Below are positions 46,409 through 55,931 of a stretch of DNA of 64,000 nucleotides, one piece after another. The first letter of the stretch is position 1, and every line of letters starts with the position of its first letter. This DNA is from an uncultured Serinicoccus sp. Lineage in GTDB: Bacteria; Actinomycetota; Actinomycetes; Actinomycetales; Dermatophilaceae. The notes beneath the pieces were generated by a model. The model ran no database searches and was not told where the DNA came from. It saw only the letters and a list, made by a program, of their open reading frames with translations. The position numbers were made by a program, and so were the translations under genes. The stretch is taken from contig NZ_CANMUA010000005.1 of the NCBI RefSeq assembly GCF_947500995.1, positions 62,001 to 126,000 on the forward strand. Direction: 5' to 3'.

Positions 46409-48415
46409 ATGACACCGTCGTCCGGGCGCCGCACCGCCCTCGCCGCCTCCCTGCTCGCCGTCCCGCTGGCGCTCGGGGCCTGCACCCCCGCCGACGTCGT
46501 CGCGCCACCGCGCGCCGGGGCCGCGGAGCTCACCGACTTCGGGTCCTGCGAGGAGCTGCTGGACTACGTCCACGAGCACGCGCTGGAGGCGGTCGGGCCG
46601 TGGGGGCTCGGCACCGGCTCGGGGTGGTTCGGCGAGGACATGGCGATGGAGGACTCCGGCGCCGCCGACAGCTCGGTGGGCGGCGGCGACGGCGCGGGGA
46701 CCGCCGTGGCGGGCCGGGACTTCTCCGGCACCAACAACCAGGAGCAGGGGGTGGAGGAGCCCGACGTCGTCCAGACCGACGGCGAGATCCTCGTGACCGC
46801 CCGGGGTGGCCGGCTGGTCGTCGTCGACGTCGCCACCCGGGCCGAGGTCGGGGCGCTGCGGCTGCCGGGTCGCGACCTCGGGTCCGACGCCGAGCTGCTG
46901 CTGGACCGCACGTCCGGGCAGGTGCTCGTGCTCACGCGGGAGTGGCCGCGGCAGGGCGTCCCGACGCCGACCCCCGACGCCGCGGACGGGCTGACCTCCT
47001 TCCCGGCCTTCGAGGCGACCCGCACCGTCGTCACGCTCGTGGACGTCTCCGACCCGGCGAACCCGACCGCCGGTGGGACGCTGCGGCTGGAGGGCGACTA
47101 CCGGTCCGCCCGGATGCAGGACGGCACCGCCCGGGTCGTCATGGTCACCGCACCGCCCGGGCTGGCGTTCGTCCATCCGCGCACCGGCAGCCTGGCCGCC
47201 GAGGAGGAGGCCGAGCAGGTCAACCGCGAGATCATCGAGGCGTCGACGCTGGACGACTGGCTGCCCCACGTCCAGACCGTCCAGGGCACCCGCTCCGACG
47301 GCACCCGACTCGCGGTGCCGTGCGAGGACGTCGCCCGGCCGCCGGAGTTCTCCGGGCTCACGACCATGTCCGTGCTCACCTTCGACCTCGCGCGCGACGA
47401 GCTCGAGCTCACCTCCGCCGGCGGGCTGGTCGCCTCCGGCTCCACGGTGTATGCCTCGACCGACCGCCTGGTCGTCGCCACCAGCGCGTGGGAGGCGTGG
47501 TCCGTCGCCGACGGCGCCCCCGACGGGCCGGACACCGCCCTCCCCCGGGGCGCCGGAGGCGCCACCACCACCGCCCTGCACACCTTCGACCTCACCGACC
47601 CGGCCTCGACCGAGCACGTCGCCTCGGGCAGCGTGCCGGGGCGCCTGCTCAACCAGTTCAGCCTGGACGAGGACCAGGGGACGATCCGCGTCGCCACGAC
47701 CACGGACGGCTCGGGCAGCACGCCGTCCAGCAGCTCGCTCGTGGTGCTCGCCGAGGCGGGCGACCGGCTGGTCGAGCAGGGGCGCGTCGACGGCCTCGGC
47801 GAGACCGAGCAGATCTACGCGGTGCGCTACCTGTCCCCCGACACCGCCGCGGTGGTGACCTTCCGGCAGACCGACCCGCTCTACCTGCTCGACACCTCCG
47901 ACCCGACCGAGCCCCGGGTCACCGGCGAGCTGAAGATTCCCGGCTACTCGGCATACCTCCACCCGGTGGGCGAGGACCTGCTGCTCGGCGTCGGCCAGGA
48001 CGCCACCGACGAGGGCCGGACGACGGGGCTGCAGGTCTCGCTCTTCGACATCTCCGACCTCTCCGCGCCGACGCAGGTCGCCAAGCAGACGTGGGCCGAC
48101 CACGGGTCCGGCGCGGAGCACGACCACCGGGCCTTCACGTGGTGGCCGCAGACCGGGCAGCTCTTCCTCCCCGCCGAGGCCTGGACCGAGACCTCGCAGT
48201 GGACGGGGGTGATCTCCGCCGGCGTCGACGTCGACACCGCCGCGCTCACCCAGGGCCCGCGCCTCCAGCTGGGCGGGGACGCCACCGTGGCCTGGGACCA
48301 CGCGCGCCGCACCCTCGTCATCGGCGACCACCTGTGGATCCTCGGCGAGAGCACACTGCACGTGGCCGACCTCGCCACCCTCGAGCCGGTGGGCACCGTC
48401 GACCTCCGAGCCTGA
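46409..48415 (+). CDS. Secreted beta-propeller lipoprotein
   Basis: 668 residues. The signal peptide ends in lipobox LALGACTP (Cys25). The mature protein matches the Beta_propel family (PF09826): FSGTNNQEQGVEEPDVVQTD is its hallmark, followed by blades such as GGRLVVVDVATRAEVGALRL, VTLVDVSDPANPTAGGTLRL and LYLLDTSDPTEPRVTGELKI. It sits on the outer face of the membrane; its ligand is unknown. A 70-bp palindromic repeat begins four bases after the stop. Confidence 0.92.
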   Translation: MTPSSGRRTALAASLLAVPLALGACTPADVVAPPRAGAAELTDFGSCEELLDYVHEHALEAVGPWGLGTGSGWFGEDMAMEDSGAADSSVGGGDGAGTAVAGRDFSGTNNQEQGVEEPDVVQTDGEILVTARGGRLVVVDVATRAEVGALRLPGRDLGSDAELLLDRTSGQVLVLTREWPRQGVPTPTPDAADGLTSFPAFEATRTVVTLVDVSDPANPTAGGTLRLEGDYRSARMQDGTARVVMVTAPPGLAFVHPRTGSLAAEEEAEQVNREIIEASTLDDWLPHVQTVQGTRSDGTRLAVPCEDVARPPEFSGLTTMSVLTFDLARDELELTSAGGLVASGSTVYASTDRLVVATSAWEAWSVADGAPDGPDTALPRGAGGATTTALHTFDLTDPASTEHVASGSVPGRLLNQFSLDEDQGTIRVATTTDGSGSTPSSSSLVVLAEAGDRLVEQGRVDGLGETEQIYAVRYLSPDTAAVVTFRQTDPLYLLDTSDPTEPRVTGELKIPGYSAYLHPVGEDLLLGVGQDATDEGRTTGLQVSLFDISDLSAPTQVAKQTWADHGSGAEHDHRAFTWWPQTGQLFLPAEAWTETSQWTGVISAGVDVDTAALTQGPRLQLGGDATVAWDHARRTLVIGDHLWILGESTLHVADLATLEPVGTVDLRA

Positions 48416-48419
48416 GCAG

Positions 48420-48489
48420 GGTGGTGCACCAACGGTGCTGCGCACCGGTCGTCCTGGCGACCGCTGTGCAGCACCGTTCCTGCACCACC
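48420..48489. repeat. 70-bp palindromic repeat, copy 1
   Basis: Begins GGTGGTGCACC and ends CTGCACCACC, so the outer arms are near-perfect inverted repeats; an inner GGTGCTGC/GCAGCACC pair extends the stem. It matches copy 2 at 49528-49597 at about 64 of 70 positions. Confidence 0.85.
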
Positions 48490-48554
48490 GCCCTTGTCCA
48501 CAGGGCAGGGCCTGCTGCCTGCGGTGGCCTGGCCCACCGGGGCAGCATGGTCGC

Positions 48555-49523
48555 ATGGCAGCGCAGCACCCACCCTTCCCCGACGTCGCCGGCCAGCGCG
48601 GGCTCGCGACCGTCGGGCAGCTGCGGGGTGCGGGGTGGACGCCGGCGCAGATCCGGCACCGACGCTCGACGGTATGGCGCACGCCCTACCCGCGCGTCGT
48701 GTGACCCCATCGTGGGCCGCTCAGCCACGACGCCCTCCTCACGGCCACGGCGCTGTGGGCCGGCGAGGACGCGGTGCTGACCGGGCTGGTGGCCCTCGGC
48801 GAGCACGGGCTCCGCACGCCGCCGCCACGGGTCGCGACGTTCCTCGTGCCGGCGACGGCCCGGGCGCGCGAGCACGACGGGGCCAGGGTCGTCCGGACCA
48901 CCCGGCTCCCCGACCCCGCGCGGCGCGAGGGGCCGCTGGCCGTGGCACCCGCTGCGCGGGCGCTGGTGGACGCGGCGTGCCTGGAGCGAGTGACGCCGAC
49001 GGAGCAGGAGGCGTTGGCCATCGCGATCCTGCAGCGTGGGCTCGCCACCCCGCAAGGGTTGGACCGCGAGCTGTGGCAACGCCCGGGGCCCCAGGTGCAC
49101 CGCGTGCGCGCCGGGCTCGAGGCCTTCACCGGTGGCGCCTGGTCCCGCCCGGAGGCGGTGCTGCGCCGCCTGTGGGACCAGCGGCCGGACCTTCCCGTGC
49201 TGCTGACCAACTGTCGGCTCGTGCACGCGCGGACCGGCCGCTTCCTCGCCTGCCCGGACGGCTGGATGCCCACGATGGGAGCAGCCCTGCAGGTGCACTC
49301 GCGGCAGTACCACCAGGGGATCGACGACCGGGGCGGCGACCGGTGGGCCGCGACCGTCGAGAAGGACTCCGTCCTGGTGGCCGTCGGCGCGAGGGTGCTC
49401 GGCGTGACCCCGTGGACCTTGCACACCCGCCCCCAGAGCTTCCTCGCCAGGGTGGACGAGCTCATCGCGCTGGGCCCAGCGTCACCGATGCCGGACGTAC
49501 GGGTGCTCGAGCGGCCCGGCTGA
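48555..49523 (+). pseudogene. AbiEi-like antitoxin/regulator with in-frame stop
   Basis: From ATG 48555 the frame gives an HTH-like start, FPDVAGQRGLATVGQLRGAG then WTPAQIRHRRSTVW, typical of AbiEi-family antitoxin-like proteins. It stops at TGA 48702-48704 after YPRVV. The same frame continues without a shift as PHRGPLSHDALLTATALWAG and on to VLERPG at 49523, giving 322 codons in all. A GTG at 48774 could restart translation of the C-terminal part. There is no toxin neighbour. The gene is bracketed by two palindromic repeats. Confidence 0.78.
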
Positions 49524-49527
49524 GCAT

Positions 49528-49597
49528 GGTGGTGCAGGAACGGTGCTGCACACCGGTCGTCCTGGCGACCACTGTGCAGCACCATTTCTGCACCACC
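49528..49597. repeat. 70-bp palindromic repeat, copy 2
   Basis: Begins GGTGGTGCAGGAACGGTGC and ends TTTCTGCACCACC, with a long self-complementary structure. It starts four bases after the stop of the AbiEi-like gene, just as copy 1 follows its upstream gene. Confidence 0.85.
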
Positions 49598-49730
49598 CCC
49601 GGTTCCGCGGTGAGCGACGAGGTGACCTCGCTCTGCACCTGAGCCGACGGCATACCGAAGGATGGAACCCTTGCGCGACACACGCTGCAGATCCTGCGGA
49701 AACGGGCTGTCAGCGGCCCGCGAACTCGCA

Positions 49731-49759
49731 TTGACTTCGAGACCCGCCGCCTGTAGAAC
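49731..49759 (+). promoter_or_regulatory. Promoter of the metYX leader
   Basis: TTGACT (49731-49736) and TAGAAC (49754-49759) are separated by 17 bases. Transcription would begin around 49766-49767, on or next to the leader-peptide ATG, making it leaderless. Confidence 0.75.
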
Positions 49760-49766
49760 AGGACCC

Positions 49767-49802
49767 ATGACGAGCCGCTCCCGCCGAATGCGCCGCTGCT
49801 GA
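49767..49802 (+). CDS. Cys-ending leader peptide upstream of metY
   Basis: An 11-codon ORF, MTSRSRRMRRC then TGA. It is Arg-rich and has a Cys as the last sense codon. Short Cys-codon leader ORFs upstream of sulfur genes are known cysteine-responsive attenuators in actinobacteria. The Cys and stop codons are inside a segment that can pair with 49866-49876, so ribosome position would alter RNA folding. No Shine-Dalgarno is present; the promoter predicts a leaderless start. Confidence 0.75.
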   Translation: MTSRSRRMRRC

Positions 49803-49876
49803 GCCCACCCCTCGCAGCTGACGCGCCGCGGACGACCCCGGCCCCGTCCCTCCCGCTGCTGAGGCGGGCTCAGCAG
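49796..49876 (+). promoter_or_regulatory. Competing hairpins of the met leader
   Basis: CTGCTGAGCCC (49796-49806, covering the leader Cys and stop codons) is fully complementary to GGGCTCAGCAG (49866-49876). The latter's CTCAGCAG can instead pair with the nearer CTGCTGAG at 49856-49863 (five-base loop). The two pairings exclude each other, as in attenuation switches. Confidence 0.65.
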
Positions 49877-49921
49877 AGTGACCACCACCCTGCCACCCCC
49901 CAGCGAGAGACGAGACCTCCG

Positions 49922-51256
<1,335 letters not shown>

Positions 51257-51257
51257 G

Positions 51258-52430
51258 ATGGCCGCCGTGCCCCTCGAGGAGCACCCGCCCCGCTCACGGC
51301 GGCGGACCCAGCCGGTCGGCCCGCTGGCGCTGGAGTCCGGGGAGATCCTCGAGGACGTCCGGGTCACCTACCAGACCTGGGGCCGCCTCGACCCCGACGG
51401 CGGCAACGCCGTCCTCGTGCTGCACGCGCTCACCGGCGACAGCCACGTCGTCGGGGAGCAGGGACCGGGGCAGCCCACGCCGGGCTGGTGGCCGGGCCTC
51501 ATCGGTCCGGGCTGCCCCATCGACACCGACGAGTGGTTCGTCGTCGCGCCCTCCGTCCTGGGCGGCTGCGGCGGCACCACCGGGCCGTCCTCGGCCGCGC
51601 CGGACGGCCGGCCCTACGGCAGCTCCTTCCCCCGGGTCACCGTGCGCGACCAGGTGCACGCCGAGGCCCTGCTGGCCGACCGGCTCGGCGTCGACCGCTT
51701 CGCGCTCGTCGTCGGCGGGTCCGTGGGCGGGATGCGCTCGCTGGAGTGGGCGACCACCTTCCCGGACCGGGTGCGACGCTGCGTCGTCCTCGCCGCCAGC
51801 GCCGTGGCGAGCGCCGACCAGATCGCGTGGTCGGTGCCGCAGCTGCACGCCATCCGCCTCGACCCGGCCTTCCACGGTGGGGACTACTACCCCGGACCCG
51901 GACCCCGCGCCGGTCTGGAGATCGCCCGCCAGATCGCGCACACGACCTACCGCTCGGCGGCGGAGCTGGCGCTGCGCTTCGGCTGCGGGGCGCAGGACGG
52001 CGAGGACGCGCTGCGCGGCGGCCGGTATGCCGTGCAGTCCTATCTGGAGCACCACGGCAAGAAGTTGGTGCGCCGGTTCGACGCCAATGCCTACCTCGTC
52101 CTCACCGAGGCGATGAACAGCCACGACATCGGGCGCGGGCGCGGCGGCGTCGCAGCCGCCCTGCAGCGGATCACCGCGGAGCTCACCGTCGGCGTGGTGA
52201 GCAGCGACCGGCTCTTCACCCCGGCCGAGGGCGAGGTCGTCGCGTCCGCCCCTACCTGCCGGGAGCTGGCGGTCATCGACAGCCCCTACGGCCACGACGC
52301 CTTCCTCGTGGAGACCGAGCAGGTCTTCGGGATCATCGAGCGGGCGCTGAGAGGTGGAGAGCCGGCGGCTCCGACCGCGACCGCCACGCGGTCGGAGCTG
52401 CCGAGACTGGTCGGCACCGGCCTCTGGTGA
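51258..52430 (+). CDS. metX: Homoserine O-acetyltransferase
   Basis: 390 residues of an alpha/beta hydrolase that activates homoserine with acetyl-CoA, supplying MetY. The oxyanion region is GGCGGTTGPSS. The nucleophile Ser lies in VVGGSVGGMRSLEW, and the final His in DSPYGHDAFLVE. ATG 51258 is separated from the metY stop by one base, so the pair is one operon. A 22-bp repeat array begins 20 bases after the stop. Confidence 0.95.
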   Translation: MAAVPLEEHPPRSRRRTQPVGPLALESGEILEDVRVTYQTWGRLDPDGGNAVLVLHALTGDSHVVGEQGPGQPTPGWWPGLIGPGCPIDTDEWFVVAPSVLGGCGGTTGPSSAAPDGRPYGSSFPRVTVRDQVHAEALLADRLGVDRFALVVGGSVGGMRSLEWATTFPDRVRRCVVLAASAVASADQIAWSVPQLHAIRLDPAFHGGDYYPGPGPRAGLEIARQIAHTTYRSAAELALRFGCGAQDGEDALRGGRYAVQSYLEHHGKKLVRRFDANAYLVLTEAMNSHDIGRGRGGVAAALQRITAELTVGVVSSDRLFTPAEGEVVASAPTCRELAVIDSPYGHDAFLVETEQVFGIIERALRGGEPAAPTATATRSELPRLVGTGLW

Positions 52431-52449
52431 GGGCGGGCCGCACCGGGCG

Positions 52450-52603
52450 CAGCACGACCACACGTCCGGTGCGGCACGATCGCGCGTCCGGTGCGGCACG
52501 ACCACACGTCCGGTGCGGCACGACCACGCGTCCGGTGCGGCACGACCACGCGTCCGGTGCGGCACGATCGCGCGTCCGGTGCGGCACGACCACGCGTCCG
52601 GTG
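52450..52603 (-). repeat. Seven-unit 22-bp tandem array (CACCGGACGCG family)
   Basis: On the plus strand the 11-base core CRCGTCCGGTG starts at 52461, 52483, 52505, 52527, 52549, 52571 and 52593, exactly 22 apart. It alternates with an 11-base partner close to CGGCACGACCA. The complement of the core is CACCGGACGCG, shared with 46266-46299 and 62032-62130. It fills most of the 302-base gap between metX and the NfeD gene. Confidence 0.9.
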
Positions 52604-52732
52604 CGGGAGAGGGGTGGCAGAGGGGGTGGCAGAGGGGCGGGAGAGGTGACCGGTCGCAGGTCGAGGGAACCGACCGCGCGTCGTTGACGTCCACGTCATA
52701 GGATCGACGGTCACAGGGGAAAGGAGCCCGAC

Positions 52733-53230
52733 ATGCCCGACTGGCTACGCGACTCTCCGCAGTGGCTCTGGTGGATCGGCGCCGCCCTGGCGTTCGGCAT
52801 CGTCGAGATGACCACCCTCGACCTGCTCTTCCTCATGCTGGCGCTCGGCGCCCTGGTGGCGGCCGTCGTGGCCGGGGCCACCGGGGTCGGGCTCATCTGG
52901 CAGGTGCTCATCTTCGCCGTGGCCTCCGGCCTCTTCGTCTTCGCGCTGCGTCCGGTGGCCCTGCGCCACCTGCGCCTCGAGGGCAAGGGCGGCAAGATCC
53001 TCATGGAGGGCAACATCGGCCAGACCGCCACCGTGCTCGAGCCGGTCTCCGACCGGGACGGCCTGGTCAAGCTGCGGGGAGAGAACTGGACCGCCCGGGC
53101 CGAGCTGGAGGGGCAGACCTTCGCCGCGGGTGACCTCGTCACCGTGGTCCGCATCGACGGGGCGACCGCGGTGGTCACGGCCGCCACCCCGGAGGACAAG
53201 CCGTTCGACCTCGAACCGCCGCGCGACTGA
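52733..53230 (+). CDS. NfeD-family membrane protein
   Basis: 165 residues. Three membrane helices (WLWWIGAALAFGIVEMTTLD, LMLALGALVAAVVAGATG, LIWQVLIFAVASGLFVFALR) are followed by an OB-fold beta domain (GNIGQTATVLEPVSDRDGLV). NfeD-short proteins partner SPFH proteins in membrane microdomains, and the SPFH gene is the next one. AAGGAG precedes ATG 52733. Confidence 0.93.
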   Translation: MPDWLRDSPQWLWWIGAALAFGIVEMTTLDLLFLMLALGALVAAVVAGATGVGLIWQVLIFAVASGLFVFALRPVALRHLRLEGKGGKILMEGNIGQTATVLEPVSDRDGLVKLRGENWTARAELEGQTFAAGDLVTVVRIDGATAVVTAATPEDKPFDLEPPRD

Positions 53231-53281
53231 CCGCGGCGCGGCACCGCATACCTCAGCAGAAGTCAACCAAGGAGAAGCTAG

Positions 53282-54562
53282 ATGGACCCCATCAACGTCA
53301 TCGTCTGGGCCGTCGTCCTCCTGCTCGCGCTCTTCGTCGTCGTGGCCGTGGCCAGGGCGATCCGGATCGTGCCGCAGGCGACGAGCGTCATCGTGGAGCG
53401 GCTCGGCAAGTACGACCGCACCCTGGACGCCGGCCTGCACTTCCTCGTGCCCTTCATCGACCGGCCCCGCTCGGTGGTCGACCTGCGTGAGCAGGTCGTG
53501 AGCTTCCCGCCGCAGCCGGTCATCACCAGCGACAACCTGGTGGTCTCCATCGACACCGTCATCTACTTCCAGCCCACGGACCCCAAGGCGGCGACCTACG
53601 AGATCGCCAACTACATCCAGGGCATCGAGCAGCTCACCGTCACCACGCTGCGCAACGTCATCGGCTCGCTCGACCTGGAGCAGACGCTGACCAGCCGCGA
53701 CATGATCAACGGCCAGCTGCGTGGGGTGCTGGACGAGGCGACCGGGCGCTGGGGCATCCGGGTCAACCGGGTGGAGCTCAAGGCCATCGACCCGCCCGCC
53801 AGCGTGCAGGACTCGATGGAGAAGCAGATGCGCGCCGAGCGCGACCGTCGCGCGGCCATCCTCAACGCCGAGGGCGTCAAGGGCAGCCAGATCCTCACCG
53901 CCGAGGGCGAGAAGCAGGCGCAGATCCTGCGCGCCGAGGGCGCGGCCCAGTCCGCGATCCTGGAGTCCCAGGGTGAGGCCCGCGCGATCCTGCAGGTCTT
54001 CGACGCCATCCACAAGGGCAACCCGGACAGCAAGCTGCTGGCCTACCAGTACCTCCAGATGCTGCCCGAGATCGCCAAGGGCGACTCCAACCAGATGTGG
54101 GTCGTGCCCACCGAGCTCACCGCCGCGCTCGCCGGGATCGGCAACGCGCTCGGCGGTGGCAAGGGACCGGACTCCGCCGGCCTGGACGCGCCCTCCAGCG
54201 GGATCAGCTCCGAGGTCGGTGACATCGACCTCGGGGTGGACGCACCGATGCTGGAGGACCCGCGCGAGGCACTGCGCCGGGCCCGTGAGGAGGCCGAGGG
54301 CGCGACCCGCGACGCGGAGATCTCCACCCGCAAGCGGTCCAAGCAGGACGCCGACGCCGCCATCGCCGAGGCGGCGGAGAAGGCCCGTCAGGCCGCCAAG
54401 CCGCACGCGGGCGAGGAGCAGGACGACGCCTCGCAGGCCGAGCTCGGCACCCTGGAGCAGCCGGAGCAGGTCGCTCCCGACCTGGGCCAGCAGGTCGGTC
54501 AGGGCCAGTCCGACACGAGCGAGGACCCCGAGGCACAGCCCCGGAGGCGCGAGGAGGGCTGA
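53282..54562 (+). CDS. SPFH/band 7 domain protein (QmcA/paraslipin type)
   Basis: 426 residues. One N-terminal membrane helix (VIVWAVVLLLALFVVVAVAR) leads into the SPFH domain: ATSVIVERLGKYDRTLDAGL, RSVVDLREQVVSFPPQPVIT, VTTLRNVIGSLDLEQTLTSR. A coiled coil (KQMRAERDRRAAILNAEGVK) and an acidic, Gln/Glu-rich tail follow. It scaffolds membrane microdomains with NfeD. AAGGAGAAGCTAG precedes ATG 53282. Confidence 0.94.
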   Translation: MDPINVIVWAVVLLLALFVVVAVARAIRIVPQATSVIVERLGKYDRTLDAGLHFLVPFIDRPRSVVDLREQVVSFPPQPVITSDNLVVSIDTVIYFQPTDPKAATYEIANYIQGIEQLTVTTLRNVIGSLDLEQTLTSRDMINGQLRGVLDEATGRWGIRVNRVELKAIDPPASVQDSMEKQMRAERDRRAAILNAEGVKGSQILTAEGEKQAQILRAEGAAQSAILESQGEARAILQVFDAIHKGNPDSKLLAYQYLQMLPEIAKGDSNQMWVVPTELTAALAGIGNALGGGKGPDSAGLDAPSSGISSEVGDIDLGVDAPMLEDPREALRRAREEAEGATRDAEISTRKRSKQDADAAIAEAAEKARQAAKPHAGEEQDDASQAELGTLEQPEQVAPDLGQQVGQGQSDTSEDPEAQPRRREEG

Positions 54563-54610
54563 GCACGCAGCACCGACCACGCCTGAGCCGCCCCGGGCGG
54601 CCCGACGTGG

Positions 54611-54649
54611 ACGAGCGGGGCACGACACCTGGTGTCGTGCCCCGCTCGT
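54611..54649. terminator. Perfect 39-bp palindrome after the SPFH gene
   Basis: ACGAGCGGGGCACGACACC (54611-54629) and its exact complement 54631-54649 flank a single T. It can act as a terminator hairpin, but it also lies 13 bases before the amidohydrolase ATG, so it may serve as an operator or block that gene's 5' end. Confidence 0.7.
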
Positions 54650-54661
54650 AGTCTGTCCCCC

Positions 54662-55912
54662 ATGTGGATCCGCGACGTGCGCCCCTGGGGTGGCCCGGCC
54701 AGTGACGTCCGGCTCGAGGGCGAGGTGGTCGCCGAGGTCCGCCCGCGGCGGACCGGCGAGGCCGCACCGCAGACCGGCGCCGGTCCCGGTGACGGTCCCG
54801 ACGGGGCCCCGGCCGACGGGGAGCTCGACGGTCGCGGTCGGCTGCTCCTCCCCGCCTTCAGCGACGTCCACGTGCACCTGGACTCCACCCGGCTGGGCCT
54901 GCCGTTCCGGCCGCACACCGGTGGCCCCGGGGTGTGGACGATGATGCTCAACGACCGGGCGCACTGGCGGGACGCCGAGGTCGGCGTCGTCGAGCGGGCG
55001 GCGCACACGCTGGGCCTCATGGTCGCCCGCGGAGCCACCCGGGTGAGGTCGTTCGCGCAGGTCGACGTGGACTGCGGGCTGGAGCGCCTGGAGGCGGTCC
55101 TCGCCGCTCGCGAGACCCACCGCGACCGGGCCGAGGTGCAGGTCATCGCCTTCCCGCAGGCCGGGCTGCTGCGCGAGGAGGGCTCGGCCCGGGTGCTCGA
55201 GGACGCCCTGCGCGCCGGCGCCGACGTCGTGGGCGGCATCGACCCGTGCAGCCTGGACCGTGACCCGGTCCGGCACCTCGACCTCGTCTTCGACCTCGCG
55301 CAGCGGTATGCCGTGCCCGTGGACATCCACCTGCACGAGCCCGGCGACCTCGGCCGGTTCTCCGCCGACCTGGTCTGCGAGCGCACCGAGGCCCTGGGGA
55401 TGCAGGGGGACGTGCTCATCTCGCACGGCTACGGCCTGTGGGACGGCACCGAGTCGCAGACGCAGGGCCTCGTCGAGCGCCTGGCCGGACTGGACATCGC
55501 CACGGCCACGGTCGCGCCGGGCGGTCGGCAGACGCTGCCGCTGACCCAGCTCGCCGAGGCCGGCGTCCGGGTCGGGCTCGGCGAGGACGGCCAGCGGGAC
55601 TACTGGTCGCCCTACGGCAACGGCGACATACTCGACCGCACCTGGCAGCTCGCCTTCACCCACGGGTTCCGGGCCGACGAGCTCGTCGAGCACGCGCTGG
55701 CCGTGGCCACCCGCGGCGGCGCGAGCATCATGGACCGCGACCTGCCTCGGCTGGCGGGCACCGCCGACCGACCCGGCCTGGCCCCGGGCGACCGGGCCGA
55801 CCTGGTGCTCGTCGCCGGCGAGACCCCCACCTCGGCGGTGATGGACCGGCCGGACGACCGCACCGTCCTGCACCGCGGCCGGGTCGTCGCCGACGGCCTC
55901 ACCCTGACCTGA
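54662..55912 (+). CDS. Amidohydrolase, cytosine-deaminase-like
   Basis: 416 residues of the metal-dependent amidohydrolase superfamily. The metal ligands appear in order: DVHVHLD (HxH), VDIHLHEPGD, LISHGYGLWD and GLGEDGQRDYW with the catalytic Asp. This pattern suits CodA-like deaminases of cytosine or related cyclic amidines. The substrate is not certain. No ribosome site is visible before ATG 54662. It is convergent with the glucosidase. Confidence 0.85.
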   Translation: MWIRDVRPWGGPASDVRLEGEVVAEVRPRRTGEAAPQTGAGPGDGPDGAPADGELDGRGRLLLPAFSDVHVHLDSTRLGLPFRPHTGGPGVWTMMLNDRAHWRDAEVGVVERAAHTLGLMVARGATRVRSFAQVDVDCGLERLEAVLAARETHRDRAEVQVIAFPQAGLLREEGSARVLEDALRAGADVVGGIDPCSLDRDPVRHLDLVFDLAQRYAVPVDIHLHEPGDLGRFSADLVCERTEALGMQGDVLISHGYGLWDGTESQTQGLVERLAGLDIATATVAPGGRQTLPLTQLAEAGVRVGLGEDGQRDYWSPYGNGDILDRTWQLAFTHGFRADELVEHALAVATRGGASIMDRDLPRLAGTADRPGLAPGDRADLVLVAGETPTSAVMDRPDDRTVLHRGRVVADGLTLT

Positions 55913-55931
55913 CCCTCGCCCGCCCGAGCGC

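Noticed and set aside
48435-48704. 89-aa gene with Cys-rich head
   Set aside because: Its first 40 codons are the palindromic repeat; the real coding starts at 48555 as the head of the AbiEi-like gene.
52450-52603. CRISPR array
   Set aside because: The period is 22 with an 11-base core and near-constant partners; there are no unique spacers of 30 or so bases and no cas genes.
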